Assembly (NCBI GenBank): GCA_010909165.1
Contig: MU008178.1
Coordinates: 74,369-138,368 of the forward strand
Reading direction: 5' to 3'
From: Anthoceros angustus
Taxonomy: Eukaryota > Streptophyta > Anthocerotopsida > Anthocerotales > Anthocerotaceae
DNA: 64,000 nt
In this document: one piece after another, positions 22,132 to 34,248 of the stretch
Layout: every line of letters starts with the position of its first letter
Numbering within the stretch: position 1 is the first letter of the stretch
Position numbers and translations under genes: made by a program
Notes under the pieces: generated by a model
Told to the model about the DNA's origin: nothing
Database searches by the model: none
The model's input: only the letters and a program-made list of their open reading frames with translations

Positions 22132-25100
22132 CTAATCACGATCTAAGTTAGAGGTGTGAACCATGATTGGTTTGACCTGGCATAATTTTTGGTGTGAGGA
22201 CACACTCGTCCAGGACCCAGACACCTGACAAGTCCATTGTCTTGCTCCTCTCGGTTGAGCCTCGAATGTGAGCTCCTCTTTCGATCGGCAAAACCTCGAA
22301 ACCATGTATGCGTTGTGGGATATAACCCGGCATGTGACCTCTATGGCAATAGAATTGCGTCCGAGCAATCTTGCGTGTTGTTGTCCACTTCTGCGCAACC
22401 ATCCGAATCAATCTCCTTCTTTGGAGAATGTTTTGATGAATTTCATCATCAACCCGAGAGGTCTTTGACGGGCACACCACCATTTTGTCTTGAGACATGT
22501 ACACCTTCTTCACCACAATTATCATGTGCAATCACGGATCGTCCATTGTTAAAAGTCCCTGCGTAATATTGGGCGTCATAGCCGCTTTGTCTTGATGCCT
22601 TCCTTCACACACCAAGCAAACTTATGTACTCCATCTCAAATCCACCCCATTACTCATGTTTGTTTTGTCCCAAACGAAGGACACCATTCCACCCTTGCCA
22701 CATAATCCACGCATGCACTCTCTCACAAGGTGAGCTTCTTCCACTCCGTGCATGACAATGAGCCCAATTCTTCCGCGTCGTCTTCTCCGGAAGCTTTGGA
22801 AAAGCTGTGTTCATCATGCACGCATCCAACCGACTATCCATAGGACCAATGTCAAAGCCTCTTGGGACATCCATAACCGAGAAGGGTATAAGCCCGCGGC
22901 AAGGAATCCCGCATCTCCATAATGTTTCTTTTTCCACTTGATAGTAACACTCTTCTCGGACCACAGGCGGTGAACAAGTGCGGTCAGTCTTTCAAATCCT
23001 TGTCCGATTGCAGCTCATCCTCAAGACTCTTCCATTGTTAATCTCAAATATGAAGTTCTTGAAATCCTCCGGCTTTTGCAAATTCTCCACATCCTTTATT
23101 TCTTTGACGCCAGAAAGAAAAACGTTAGGCGGGGACACCACATTCCTATTGTATTCAAACAAGCGGTGACGATGGCGAAGGAGGGTGTGAAAGGCGGCCG
23201 ACCGGCGCCTTCACCACCCTCGACAAATTTGGTTTGCGTGCCGCATGCCACCGGCCGGCGCCCGCCCGGCCTACATAGCGGCGGCGCCCGGCGCGGCGCC
23301 CCATCCATGGCGGGCGGCATGGGCGGCCGGCGGCGCCCCGTGACCCTGCGCATCCCTCTGTGCCATTCTCGGGCAGACGTGGCGAGCGGCCGGCGCCCTC
23401 GCGCAAGAAACCAAAGCGACTCATTATCGTGGTGACGGATCTCACCTTCCAGAAAAGCCGTTTGAAACCGAGCAATCATGTCGTCCGTTGAGTGTAGAGG
23501 ATATTCCTTCCTCACTTCCTCGAAGATGAGCACTCCGGATGTTTAGCCATGGCCACTTGAATAACATGTCGGTTTCTTTCTTGAAGTAATTTCGTCCTCC
23601 ATTCCTTTGAGATCGAGGATGCACATCGATTACCTTCCCTTGCCGTGACAAGAATCTGCGCCCACATTCACCACGTATACCTGGAATGATTTCCGGGGTT
23701 TCATGTCTTTCGGCTTGAAATACACTGTTTCCACGTGTTTGGGATCATCTGTGACTTTCCTTTTTCCCTTCCCTTTCTTGCTGGTGCCAGCAGGTATGTG
23801 CTTCTTCTGCTCTGGTAACTCGCCTGCTTCCCACTTTGAAAAGATCTTATCAATATTATCCCATACCTTGCCCTCCTGCTTCGAGATGCACAGTATGTGT
23901 GTCCTGTTATCCACTTTGTTCTGCTTGTACACGTCATCTTCGCGGCCTTCATCATCTTCAATTAATCCAAGAACCTTATAAAGATTGAACTTCCATGACA
24001 TGGTCATCTGCACTCCATCCCGACGCGCAATAAGAAGCTCATCTCGTAAATATCTTACATTCAATAAAAGACATTTTCTTCCGCTTATCGGACATTGTGT
24101 TATGGTCGGTTGCAAGAACTCTCATCTCGTGCACCGTAAGCCCACGATACATGCGCTTCAACATATTGAAAGCAGGACTTCCGCAATATCGCCAAGTGCT
24201 TCATAGCGACATATGTGTGGTTCCCCAAGTACACCCATAATATATTTCTTGGCCCAATTTACGCATCCAACTTGCTAATATCGTTGCACTCCCGGGGTCA
24301 ATCATGCCGCATGGCGTAACCCTTCTTCAATCCTTCCTTGAAATAACTCGGGCTAGGTAGTTTGACCATGCCTCGTCCACCCTCGATTTGGGCATCCGTG
24401 TAATAAAAGATCGGCTTCAAATTCTCAAGCTTTACCAATCTGTCTCGGAACAACTTTCTTTGGCATAGGCGAGTCCACGATTATTGTCAATGGGTCGATT
24501 CCGGATGGCATCTTCAAGTCTTTCCTCATCGTCCGCACATGGACATCGCTATATTCTCTGGTGGGCTTCACTCACGGTTTCCTTCCTGGATTTCTTCTTT
24601 CTCTTCCCCGGTGGAGCCTCGCTATGTGAGCTGGTATGTGCTGTTGCGTGCCCACCATGCCTTGCTCTCCCACTCGAGTCCCCTGTCTCCATACTCTCGG
24701 ATCGGCGGACACGGAGGTGCCTCAATAGAAGCACCCCGCCCACGCCTCACCACCGTCTCTTCCGCAACAATTGCAAGGGCGTGCAATCAGGCGCCGGCCG
24801 GCGCCCAACCCTTCATGTGCCTTGGGAACCCCGAACGGTTGGGGTCGTGTAACAGTCTCCGGACTCCTATCGCGGGGCGCGGCCGGCGCCTCACCTCCTC
24901 CCGGATCGACCACCTCCATGGAGGAGCCGGGAAAAGGAATGTCCAGACAGCATCCTTCCATCCTCTCGCCTCCGAAAGTCGTCATCGTCGGGTGGCCAAG
25001 GGTCGGGTATACACCCATCCTCCTCATCGGATGGGCCGAGCTCACTAGGCACCGCTCGGCCGTGAGCCATCATGCACATTCTCGGGCTCGACTCGTCGTT

Positions 25101-25950
25101 GTGACATTTCCCTCCTATCTTTGGATGAATTCGGTAATCTTCCGCATATGGTAATCGTGTAGTGCTCTAGCTTCGAGCATCCGCAAAACAGAAAAAGTTG
25201 AGGAAAGGCAAGATAGAAGGCACAAGTCATGGAAACCAACATACAACGATTTGCATCAAGCGCCTTGAAAACCTTATTCCAAAGTTTTTTACTATGGTAC
25301 GCATTTTTCGAAATCCTCCACCAGTTTGAAGGATCGCACTTCTTGCTTTGGAAGCCATGTAGTGACCTCATAAGCCTTGTACATGGTTTCATCTTCGCTT
25401 ATCCGATCAAATACCAAAGGCTTTGTTGTGTGACATCAAACACAGCTCGTCCATCCATATCCACGATCGCCCATAGAACCCGGCCTTGCTCTCGGTTTGG
25501 CAAGGCCCCTTGAACCCTCGACCCACGGTTTCAATAGAGGAGTCCAAAATTGTTCTCCTCAAGGCTCCTCATCCTGTGTCAACATCCGGTCCTTCTCGGC
25601 GAGCAGTGGCCTCCACCTTGCTCCCCAACCCGTATGAGATCCTCATAGTTAAATGGCGTTGGAATAGGCGCGATTGCACTGTGGGGTCTCTTCCTCGGTC
25701 TCCTCCTGCGCACCTTCTCCTTCGTTGTCTTGGCCTTCCCGGATGTTAGGCTGCCCGATTTCCCATGCCCAATTGACAAATTACCTCCGTGGTGCTTGAT
25801 GGCTGGGTTGTATCTCGCCCCTCCACCGAGGTAGGCCGTGCCTTCTCCAACATCCACACCGAAATTCCGCCGCATCCTTCTTCTTGCGGGGATTTCTTGG
25901 TTTTGGGCATCGGGTCGATGTTGCCTCGGTTCTCCACGTTCCTTCCTACT
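22132..25950 (-). pseudogene. Unrecognised decayed coding region
   Basis: The minus strand has a series of frames with protein-like composition. Examples are 25045-25392 (a VEDFEKC-like piece and a long hydrophobic run), 23630-24115 (listed separately) and 22132-22531. They are interrupted by stops and by GC-rich islands of GGCCGGCGCC type at 23200-23410 and 24785-24895. The organisation suggests one large transposon gene broken by small indels, but I cannot assign it to a superfamily. Confidence 0.35.
23630..24115 (-). pseudogene. Hypothetical transposon-like protein fragment
   Basis: A 161-codon minus frame of natural composition. It includes YLRDELLIARRDGVQMTMSW, then LIEDDEGREDDVYKQNKVDN, VWDNIDKIFSKWEAGELPEQ and a lysine-rich KKGKGKRKV stretch that may be nuclear-targeting. 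It continues in shifted frames to about 23450 (EEVRKEYPLHSTDDMIARF). Its dense, non-repetitive coding signal argues that it was once a real gene. I do not recognise the family, and it lies among transposon relics. Confidence 0.4.
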
Positions 25951-26109
25951 TCGTCTTGCTTGCCATCCTCAAGAGATTAGATACAATCATAGGAAGCCAA
26001 TTCAAAGAAGGAATCGTCACAACTTGAAGGAAGGGGAGGGCCATCAAGACTATGTGAATCGCGGCGAAGAGGAAATGGCGGAGGATCGCAGCGGAGAAGT
26101 CGCGTCAGA
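25951..26109. other. No gene seen
   Basis: Short spacer between the minus-strand relic and the tandem duplication. Confidence 0.4.
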
Positions 26110-27301
26110 GCGCCAAAAGTCCTTCGCCGAGAGCTGCTCTGGCGGCCGCCACCGTCGTGGCTCGAAGAACTTGCTCTCGGGGTTACTCTCCACTTGAGCG
26201 TATGACGCCCGTTCGGGTCACGTCATACACATGTCCAACAACCCTAACCATAAATGTCAATTAAGGTAATGCTTACATGGAAAACCATTTATAGGACCCT
26301 AAGTCAAAAGCCGTACATATGAACCCCAATGCCAGAAAACAATGAAGAGGCGGTGTGCAGCGCCAAGTTCTACCGGTGAAGATCTTTCGTTTATTTGCTC
26401 ATAATGGCATTTCCACCTTACCTTGATCGTCGCCTATGTCATGGCATACCACGCCTGTGAAGAGTGAGGACCATATTTCCAGAGGTTAGAGGTGCGGAGT
26501 CCTCGGGCGGCGACAATGTTGCGCACCACACACATCGGTTGTCGAAGAGGTCGAGTTTTTCGTCCACAAAGTTCATTCCTCACGCCGTTTGTGCGATCAA
26601 GGGGAACATGTACTTGAGAACAAGTGTTGGGTTTGCATCGATCTCGTCTCTTCATGTAATGACGACATTGATGTTGTCGCGAGAAAGTGTGAGGAAGAGG
26701 GGTCTTTGATTTCCGGATGGTAGGTGACTCTCTTGTGAGGAGCCGAAGGATGGTCAGATCGATGGGGCCCCGCGCCCTTCCGATCATGAACAGCAGCGAG
26801 TCCGAACTCCGGAAGGTTAGTTTCCTTCAACAAAAACCTTGTTTGCGGTGAAGACAATGTTGTGGCCGAATAGTCCACCCCATCCGTGGCGGATTCCATC
26901 TCATGCACACCGCACGAAGTGGTATTGCAGGTAATGCTCGTCGCCGTCGACAAGCGTCCTCTCCCGGCATTCCGCGTGGGGTGCCCATGACCCCCAGGAA
27001 CTTGAACTTATATGCTGCCATTGATGGGAATCCTGCATCCAGGCGAAGACACCAGGAAGGAAGGGGAGATGGGGTGCAGAATCCCGTCGTGGTTTGTTCC
27101 GCCAAGGAGCGATGTGCGAGGATGACCGCAGGGGAGTTCTTCCACAAGCAAATGATCCGTGGTGAGGATGGGGATGATGACTTTGTTCACCCTCCTCCTG
27201 GTGCATCTGGAACATTCCATCCCAAGCCTTTAAGTGAGACATTGATGACAACAAAGCTTTCAGCGGACAAGCGCGGCGGCGGCAGGCGGCGTCTTTGGGA
27301 G
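26110..27301. repeat. 1.19-kb tandem duplication, copy 1
   Basis: The whole segment recurs head-to-tail at 27302-28430. Matching landmarks are CCAAAAGTCCTTC (26112 and 27304), ATGACGCCCGTT (26201 and 27390), GGAAAACCATTTATAGGACC (26279 and 27462) and GGTGCATCTGGAACATTCC (27198 and 28351). Copies differ mainly by 1-15 base indels. Both strands have frames of 100-280 codons. The minus strand of copy 2 (27779-28612) is open for 277 codons, but without known motifs. Confidence 0.85.
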
Positions 27302-28430
27302 AGCCAAAAGTCCTTCCGAGAGTGCGAGGCGGCCACCGTCCGTCTGGCTGAAGAACTTGTCTCTCGGTTACTCTCCACTTGAGCGAAAGTATGACGCCCG
27401 TTGGTCACGTCATACACATGTCTTGTACCCTAACCATAAATGTCAATTAAGGTAATGCTTACATGGAAAACCATTTATAGGACCCTAAGTCAAAAGCCGT
27501 ACATATGAACCCCAATGCCGAGAAAACAATGAAGAGGCGGTGTGCCCAGCAGATCTACCGGTGAAGATCTTTCGGTTTATTTGCTCATAATGGCATTTCC
27601 ACCTTACCTTGATCGTGCCTATGTCATGTCATACCACGCTCTGAAGAGTGAGGACCATATTTCCGAGGTTAGAGGTGCGGAGTCCTCGGCGGCGACAATG
27701 TTGCGCACCACACACATCGGTTGTCGAAGAGGTCGAGTTTTTCCACAAAGTTCATTCCTCACTTCGCCGTTTGTGCGATCAAGGGGAACATGTACTTGAG
27801 AACAAGTGTTGGGTTTGCATCGTCTCTCTGTTATCCATGTAATGACGACATTGATGTTGTCGCGGCAGAAGTGTGAGGAAGAGGGGTCTTTGATTTCGGA
27901 TGGTAGACTCTCTTGTGAGGAGAAGGATGGTCAGATCTTGAATGGGGCCCCGGCCCTTCCGATCATGAGCAACGAGTCCGAACTCCGTTAGTTTGCCTTC
28001 AACAAGAACTTGTTTGCGGTGAAGACAATGTTGTGGCCGAATAGTCCACCCCATCCGTGGCGGATTCCATCTCATGCACACCGCAGTGGTATTGCGGTAA
28101 TGCTCGTCGCCATCGACAAGCGTCCTCTCCGGCATTCGCGTGGGGTGCCCATGACCCCGTGAACTTGAACTTATATCGCCATTGATGGGAATCCACGCAT
28201 CCGGAAGACACCAGAAGGAAGGGAGATGGGGTGCGAATCCCGTCGTGGTTTGTTCCGAGCGATGTGCGAGGATGACCGCAGGGGTAGTTCTTCCACAAGC
28301 AAATGATCCGTGGTGAGGATGGGGATGATGACTTTGTTCACCCTCCTCCTGGTGCATCTGGAACATTCCATCCCAAGCCTTTAAGTGAGACATTGATGAC
28401 AACAAAGCTTTCATGGACAAGCGCAGCGGG
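27302..28430. repeat. 1.19-kb tandem duplication, copy 2
   Basis: Second, slightly shorter copy of 26110-27301. The minus-strand frame through it (27779-28612) begins MTRVPMYEALKKCLLLLPRI and ends in a cysteine/histidine-poor tail. The frame is not conserved in copy 1, so I do not call a gene. Confidence 0.85.
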
Positions 28431-28559
28431 GTGTCTTTGCAAAAATGTGAATGGAGAAGGTGACGGCGGACTTTCTTAAACCGTGTTGCAACCAAATGTG
28501 CATGCAGAGGTTGACCAAGCAAGGCCTTGAGAACACGATATAGGTTCCTCACAATGCGA

Positions 28560-30590
28560 GGCAAGAGCAAGAGACATTTCTTCAAAGCCTCGTACATCGG
28601 GACCCGAGTCAAACTAACAAAGAAAGAGTTTTACGCATGTTATGGGATCGGTTCTCTGCTGTTGCGTGAAGGCCTTCAAGAGTATATTGTATGGGGCACA
28701 GATCGAGGCGAAAGGGAGGGTCATGAGGAATGCCCGTGGGATAGTGTTCGAACCAACCCAATTCATAAGTCCGTCATGCACTTGGTGCTCTAGCGTGGAT
28801 GGATAATGCTTTTCGCTCATGGTGAAAGACTTCAACGTGCGTGTATAACTACACCTATACAAAGCTGGAGATATGGTCATTGTACAAAGCGGTGTCAAAG
28901 CTACGTGCGGTTGTGACGTCTGTGTGGTTTTGAAGTTATGGAAATCTAACTTCAGTGAAGATTCCCAAATCCAACAGTTCTCGACCGCTCAATATGTCTT
29001 GGTTAAAGACCACCATTCGAATACAACTCGGAAGGTTGATCAAGGTAGATATCACTCTACCACTAGTACAACCCATCTCGGTGGGAGGAGTTTTTCGTGT
29101 TCATCCCATAGTTCGCGAATGAGCGGTGGTATGCGGATGGTTCGAAAACGAGTGAGGGTGGCGCCGCCCGCCACCCTCGGATAACACCGTTCGTTTGAAG
29201 TTGCAGTACCATGTTTGAAACTCGCAGTCCTTGTTCATGGATGGCCCCAGGTTGTAGGTTTGATTGGTCGAGTTTAGGGCCGGGCCGGGCGCCGGCCCCA
29301 TCACCTTCAAACTCGCCAACCATAATATATGACCTAGAAGGTGGACGTTTTAGATTTTAGATTGGGGAAGATGGTAAATGTATGTGTGAAGAGGTGATAG
29401 TCCACGACATCGGTTTGTTGTATGCAATGGGTTTCATGGATTCTGTCTTCGCTTGTGGTGTGGAAGAAGCGTGTTTGTATGTGTGAAATTGGGAACGTGA
29501 AAACTTGGAAGGATGTACACTTGGAGCGTGTTTGGTGCGAAAAATATCGCGTTAGAGGCACACCGCGTGCAGGAGGAGCGGGAAAAATGGCAAAACACCG
29601 TGAAAAGAGTTACAGGAACCGGATAAGTACATGCTCCTCGCTATAGACGGAATGGACCAAGAAGAAGATTCCACACACTGCGTTGGCCAAAGAATCTTGA
29701 TGAGGACGCCGTGTATGCATGCACGTGGTGGGTTGCATGATCCACAATTATACGTCGTGAAAAGAGTGTTTTTGCACTATGCCAATTTGAGGAACGATCT
29801 AATCGACAATCGGGATTATTCAAGATGTTATTCTTAATTATAAAGGAGTGCTACCCAAAGTGCTCTATTTTTGACAACACTTGCCGGAAAACAAGAACCA
29901 GCTGTTGTTTGCGTGTTTGAACATGCTAGTTGATATGGGAACTTTTCAAGGTGAAGGTTGGGTTCCTCCTTGTTGGGCACACTCACGACCAAATCGACCA
30001 AATGTTCTCTTGCTTTTCCAAAAGCTTGAAGCACAAGGAGGCACACACTCTTCCCGTTGGCCGACATCTTGGTTCATGCACGCCTACACCGGAGATCAAA
30101 GTTTTGCAGGAGGTCCGGACTTGGTCATATGTATGGCCGATTAGACAAGGCGATGGTCGCCGAGCATATTCATCGGTGAGAAAATTGAACAACTTATCTT
30201 TCCAGCACCGGTTTAAAATCACCAGAGAAGACAAACCGACTGGTGGTGATGAATTAGGAGCAAGCAATATTCGACATCGATGTATTGGGAAACCGCCGGG
30301 TTGGAGTTTTTGAAATTTGTCCCTCCAACGACATAACGTGCCGGTACGGCCCTCCGGCTCGAGACAAGAAAGGGACGTCGGCGGGTTATCTCCGACTAAG
30401 GAGTGGCACATTTGAGAGCGGTCTGCCGGGCTGCGCCATATGTGGAGGGCAGAATATGGATGGTGGGAAGCATTGGGTGGACCAAGAAGAAATCGCAATA
30501 ATCGTGGAGAACAACATTGGGCTCGCACTAGAAGTGGAAATGGTCTCTCGGCTCGAAGAAACAGCAACCACTCCAAGTTCCCGATGAAGC
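28560..30590 (+). pseudogene. DDE-like transposase relic (DUF7869-type)
   Basis: Three plus-strand frames together resemble a domain I associate with DUF7869 and DDE-type transposases. These are a CDVCVVLK zinc-pair motif near 28910, an LLAIDGMDQEED motif near 29640 and an ENKNQLLFACLNMLVDMG block near 29885-29945. The diagnostic VGFLLVGHTHDQIDQMFSCF stretch follows at about 29950-30010. The segment then runs on to TWSYVWPIRQGDGRR and a final stop at 30313. At least two frameshifts occur; just before ENKNQ, DNTCR lies in another frame. Aspartates in IDGMD, DNTCR and IDQ could be the metal ligands of an RNase H-like fold. It is non-functional as read. Confidence 0.6.
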
Positions 30591-31929
30591 TATCCTAGAG
30601 GCGTTGCTAAGAGAACTCCCCAACGGATATGTACTTGGGGCCTTACCGGCAGTTGGGAAGGCGGCGAAATGGCACGTTGCATGGAGATGTAAAAGACATA
30701 AAGGAAGGATGTTCATCGCGTACCTTGTACCGATACGCATAATCGGCCTTTCGGATTGGGAAAGTTAATCGGTGAGGTTGGATGTGGAAGAGCCTCATTT
30801 CCGTTCACTGATCGAGCACAGATGCATATGAAGGCGAACGTGGAAGAATATGTGATTCGGACCCATCCGAGACATGGGATTGGAAGGAAAAAGGGTGGGA
30901 AGGCAAATTTCAAGAATGTTCAAGAAGTCTTCATCAATAAAACTCATCTTGTATTATGGGTTCGGTTTGAATTCCGTAAACATCTCTATTCCATTGACAA
31001 AAAGCGATCGGGGATAAGTTGAATGAATTGCGGGCTTCATCGAGCCCAAAGTGCACGAAGATAGTGGCGAACGGTGAGGACATCGGGCCCTTGGACATGG
31101 AAGGTGTCAATTCGGAGATGAGTGAAAAGATGTATGAAGTGGAGGCAAACATCGGTGGACATCGGTGAGACAAGAGGGTTTACTCTCGGTCAGTGTCTTG
31201 ACCGCCAAGTGTTAGGCTCAAAGTGGGGAGCTCGCGTTAGTGATAGGGAATCACTGTTGGTGCTATCATTCGGTGTTGGAAGTTGAAGAAGTTGAGTCAC
31301 TTCCGCCGTAGGTTGCGATGTCGGCGACATGGACAAATGGCGGCGTGGGCGGCGCCGCCATTTTTCACCATCCTTTAGTAGCATGGAAACGTTTTCCGAT
31401 CCTGCGTATTGTACATTTTGTTAAATCGATATAACCCATCCGACGCATGCCTAAATCCTAAATCGTGGAAACCCGATAGTTGGCGCGGCCACCGCGCCAC
31501 GCCTTCTTGCCAAAACAAAAGACTATGGGTTACGACGACGGTTCGGAAAGAAGCACCATTCTTTACCAATGATGACGTGAAGATTGCAATGTCTTCAAAA
31601 GACCTTGTTTATTTAGGCGGCCTCAACAACCCGTTCCCTTTTAGTCCTTCCGGTACTTATGGTAAGCAAGCATGGGTCGTATTATGCCAAATTCGATGGC
31701 GAACTCGCTAACCCTTTGTGTGATGGAGACTTTGCTCGGACGTCAATTTCATCCCTTATCGACCCTTATTTTCAGGCCTTTTTGGACCGATGTTGCCCAA
31801 AGCGCGATCGACCATCCCAAACCCCTTCCGGCGATATTTGGTTGAAAACCCCTCGTATATTAACCCCTTCCAAGATTAGCATGTTTACCGAAGGACACGG
31901 AGGAACCCAAATGACACAATCAACAATCT
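30591..31929 (+). other. Possible downstream part of the transposase relic
   Basis: The plus strand keeps patches of protein-like sequence (EAILEALLRELPNGYVLGAL near 30590-30650; VQEVFINKTHLVLWVRFEF near 30920-30980; a 100-codon frame at 31409-31711). No family is recognised, and frames change repeatedly. It may be the C-terminal part of the DDE-like gene or the leader of the gypsy element that follows. Confidence 0.35.
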
Positions 31930-32705
31930 TTGAAGGATCCGAGTGGCAACACACAAGAACGCGTTGGTGCTACGGGACAACTCGGTGGAAGCGGCAATGA
32001 GGACTTGTCTCTCTGGAGTCGTCAGATGGGAGGAGACAAGGATCAAATGGATTTGTTCACAGGCGGCGGGCACCTTGCCCGGAGGACTTCATCGAAATGC
32101 AGTGCGGTGTGTGCGGAGATGGAATTGAAGACCGGATACAGGCGATACGGCTTCATCCAAATGCCGAAGTACTTGGGGGATGAAGCATTGGCGTGCTATC
32201 GCGAGCACAAGGCGAGGTTGTTGAGCGGCACATCTGGAGGACCAGTGAGTAGCAGTTCAAGCTCCGAAGGAACCAGTGCAGACGGAGCAGTGGCACCGAG
32301 TGGGCACGATCCCATCGAAGAGATGTTTGACATCTTCCGGCTGGAGTTTCCTGCAAGCACGGATGAGAAGATCTCCGAGCTGACACACTTCAAGATGAAG
32401 TCAGGCGAGACTGCAAAGATGGCTTATCGAAGAATCGACCAGTTGGTACGTGACACCAAGATCATGAGTGACCGGTGCAGAAGTACTTGCAGGCATTGCC
32501 ATATGCTGCGCATGAAGGTGCAACAAGCGTGCACAAGACGAAGGGCAACACTACACCCTCAAGGAAGTGTACGAGATGGCGACAAGATAGGGCCCTGACA
32601 CTTTCTCTCGTCTTTGTTGCAAGTGATTACTCCGGCACAAGTAGGAGTGGTGGGCGACGACCGCGGAGGTCGAGTGGAGGAGCTCGGCGAGACAAGCCCA
32701 CGTGA
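31930..32705 (+). pseudogene. Gypsy gag
   Basis: The 222-codon frame ends in a retrotransposon gag block: MFDIFRLEFPASTDEKISEL, then THFKMKSGETAKMAYRRIDQ and LVRDTKIMSDR. It continues in the next frame (32475-32705) with KYLQALPYAAHEG. The upstream part of the frame (about 32100-32230) includes GYRRYGFIQMPKYLGDEALA and a serine-rich spacer. This matches the layout of plant gypsy gag capsid domains, followed by the zinc knuckle. Confidence 0.75.
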
Positions 32706-32723
32706 TGGCGAGCCCTGCGTGAG

Positions 32724-33074
32724 GTGCCGAGGGACGGACCATTCCCTCATGAGTGCGAGCATGCATTCGGAGGAGTCAAGGGTGAGGAGCCATGCCCTAG
32801 GTGTGGGAGGTACCGGCACAATGAAGCGGCGTGTTGGGAGAAGCATCCAGAATTGCGGCCTACAGGTTATCGACTGCAACACCGGCCAATGCATCTATGT
32901 CAACCTCATCCACAAAATCGGCGAAGAGCAAAGGCGCGTGGAGGAGGCACGCGTCCCGTGGACAAAAGCGGGAAGCATCAAAGAAGGCGATGGGCTATCG
33001 TGGCACGCCTGGAGAAGTTGGTGCGAAGGCGAAGATCAAGGAGCGCAGTTCATCATCGAGGACGAAGAAGATGA
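32724..33074 (+). pseudogene. Gypsy gag zinc knuckle region
   Basis: Contains a canonical CCHC knuckle, CPRCGRYRHNEAAC (C-x2-C-x4-H-x4-C), at about 32793-32834, followed by WEKHPELRP. The downstream part is basic (KAR, RRR, KSGK). It would bind the element RNA in the particle. It lies in a different frame from the main gag block. Confidence 0.75.
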
Positions 33075-33459
33075 GCACAAGCTTGGATACATGGCGGTGT
33101 GACCGGATCCAAGGGCAAGGGAAGAAACCTGGCGCTACGAGAAGATAGCTCAGAGGAAGAAGAGGATGTCTTGACACCGGTCACGGAAGACACGGAAGGA
33201 AGCTTGGGGATCCTCTTCCGAACCTATGCCAAGATGCCAAAGTCGTTTGAGCCATTGCCAAGAGCAACTGTGGAGCAACATCAAAGTCAGTGGGCGATGT
33301 GGAGAAACCCATGCAGATTCGTGAGACGATGGCACAAAAGCTTCGGAGATGCCATGTTTGACCTACAAGACATGGGGTTGAGCGTGAAGGAAGTCGGGGT
33401 TTGACTCGGCGGATGTTGACAACCCTTGAAGGCGAAGCAAGTGTCGACAATGTGCCAGT

Positions 33460-33717
33460 ATGATGATGTCATTGCGACCTCGAGCCAAGCATCTCGTGGA
33501 AGCGGAATCTTTGCACGAGTGGGAGTGGCTTTGGTCAACAATCGGGAGGCACATTGAAATCAATGGATTCGCACCAAGGAGGGTGTTGATTGACACCGGA
33601 GCACCGGTGATCGTTGGAAGAAGAGTGAAGGAAGCGTTGGGTCTCCACCAAGAAAGGTTGAAGGAAACCAAGTGGAAGATCCGGACCGGTGGGACCACGG
33701 AGCATGTGTTGGGGTGA
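33460..33717 (+). pseudogene. Gypsy aspartic protease
   Basis: The frame includes IEINGFAPRRVLIDTGAPVI, with the DTGA catalytic box at about 33592-33603, then VGRRVKEALGL. These are the flap-side landmarks of a retropepsin. The frame closes at 33717. Downstream protein-like sequence (33720-34200) is a spacer with no recognised domain. The catalytic aspartate is intact, but the gene is fragmented. Confidence 0.75.
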
Positions 33718-34248
33718 CAAGGTACAAGCTGAAGGTTTCATTCAAACCAAAAGCAATGAGACTTCACCTTTGTCGAGGTACAGCTTGGTCACGAGACACT
33801 TTTGATGTCTTCTTTGGGAGCGGACGCTTTGTACAAACACAGTCATGGTGGATTTGTGGACGGAGGCAGTCTACTATCGACCAGTGAGAAGCAAAACCGA
33901 TGAACGGATTGCCCGCATCCCTCTGCCATGGCAAGGATCATGAGAACCTCATTGCCAGCGTCTACCCGTGTTTGGCGCCGTAGTGAAGGACGCCATACGT
34001 GCTTGAACCTCTTGGCGTGTGTCTAACAACAAGACCGATGGAGGATTTCGGCGAGGAGGAGGAAGACAAGCTAGGGTTGCAACCACCCTCGGAGGAGGTT
34101 CTTCAAGTCTGGACGGAGCTGGTGGCTGCAGCAATGAGCCGTGCAAAAGGCTGTGGAGGATGGTGCAAGAGGACCGGTCCTATGAGCCGGAACTAGTAAG
34201 TTCTTGCCTAGGGTTGAGCCTGTTTGTGACCTAAACACCGGTCATCAC

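Noticed and set aside
27779-28612. 277-codon minus-strand gene in the 1.19-kb duplication
   Set aside because: The frame is broken in the other copy and no motif is recognised, so the evidence is too weak for a gene call.
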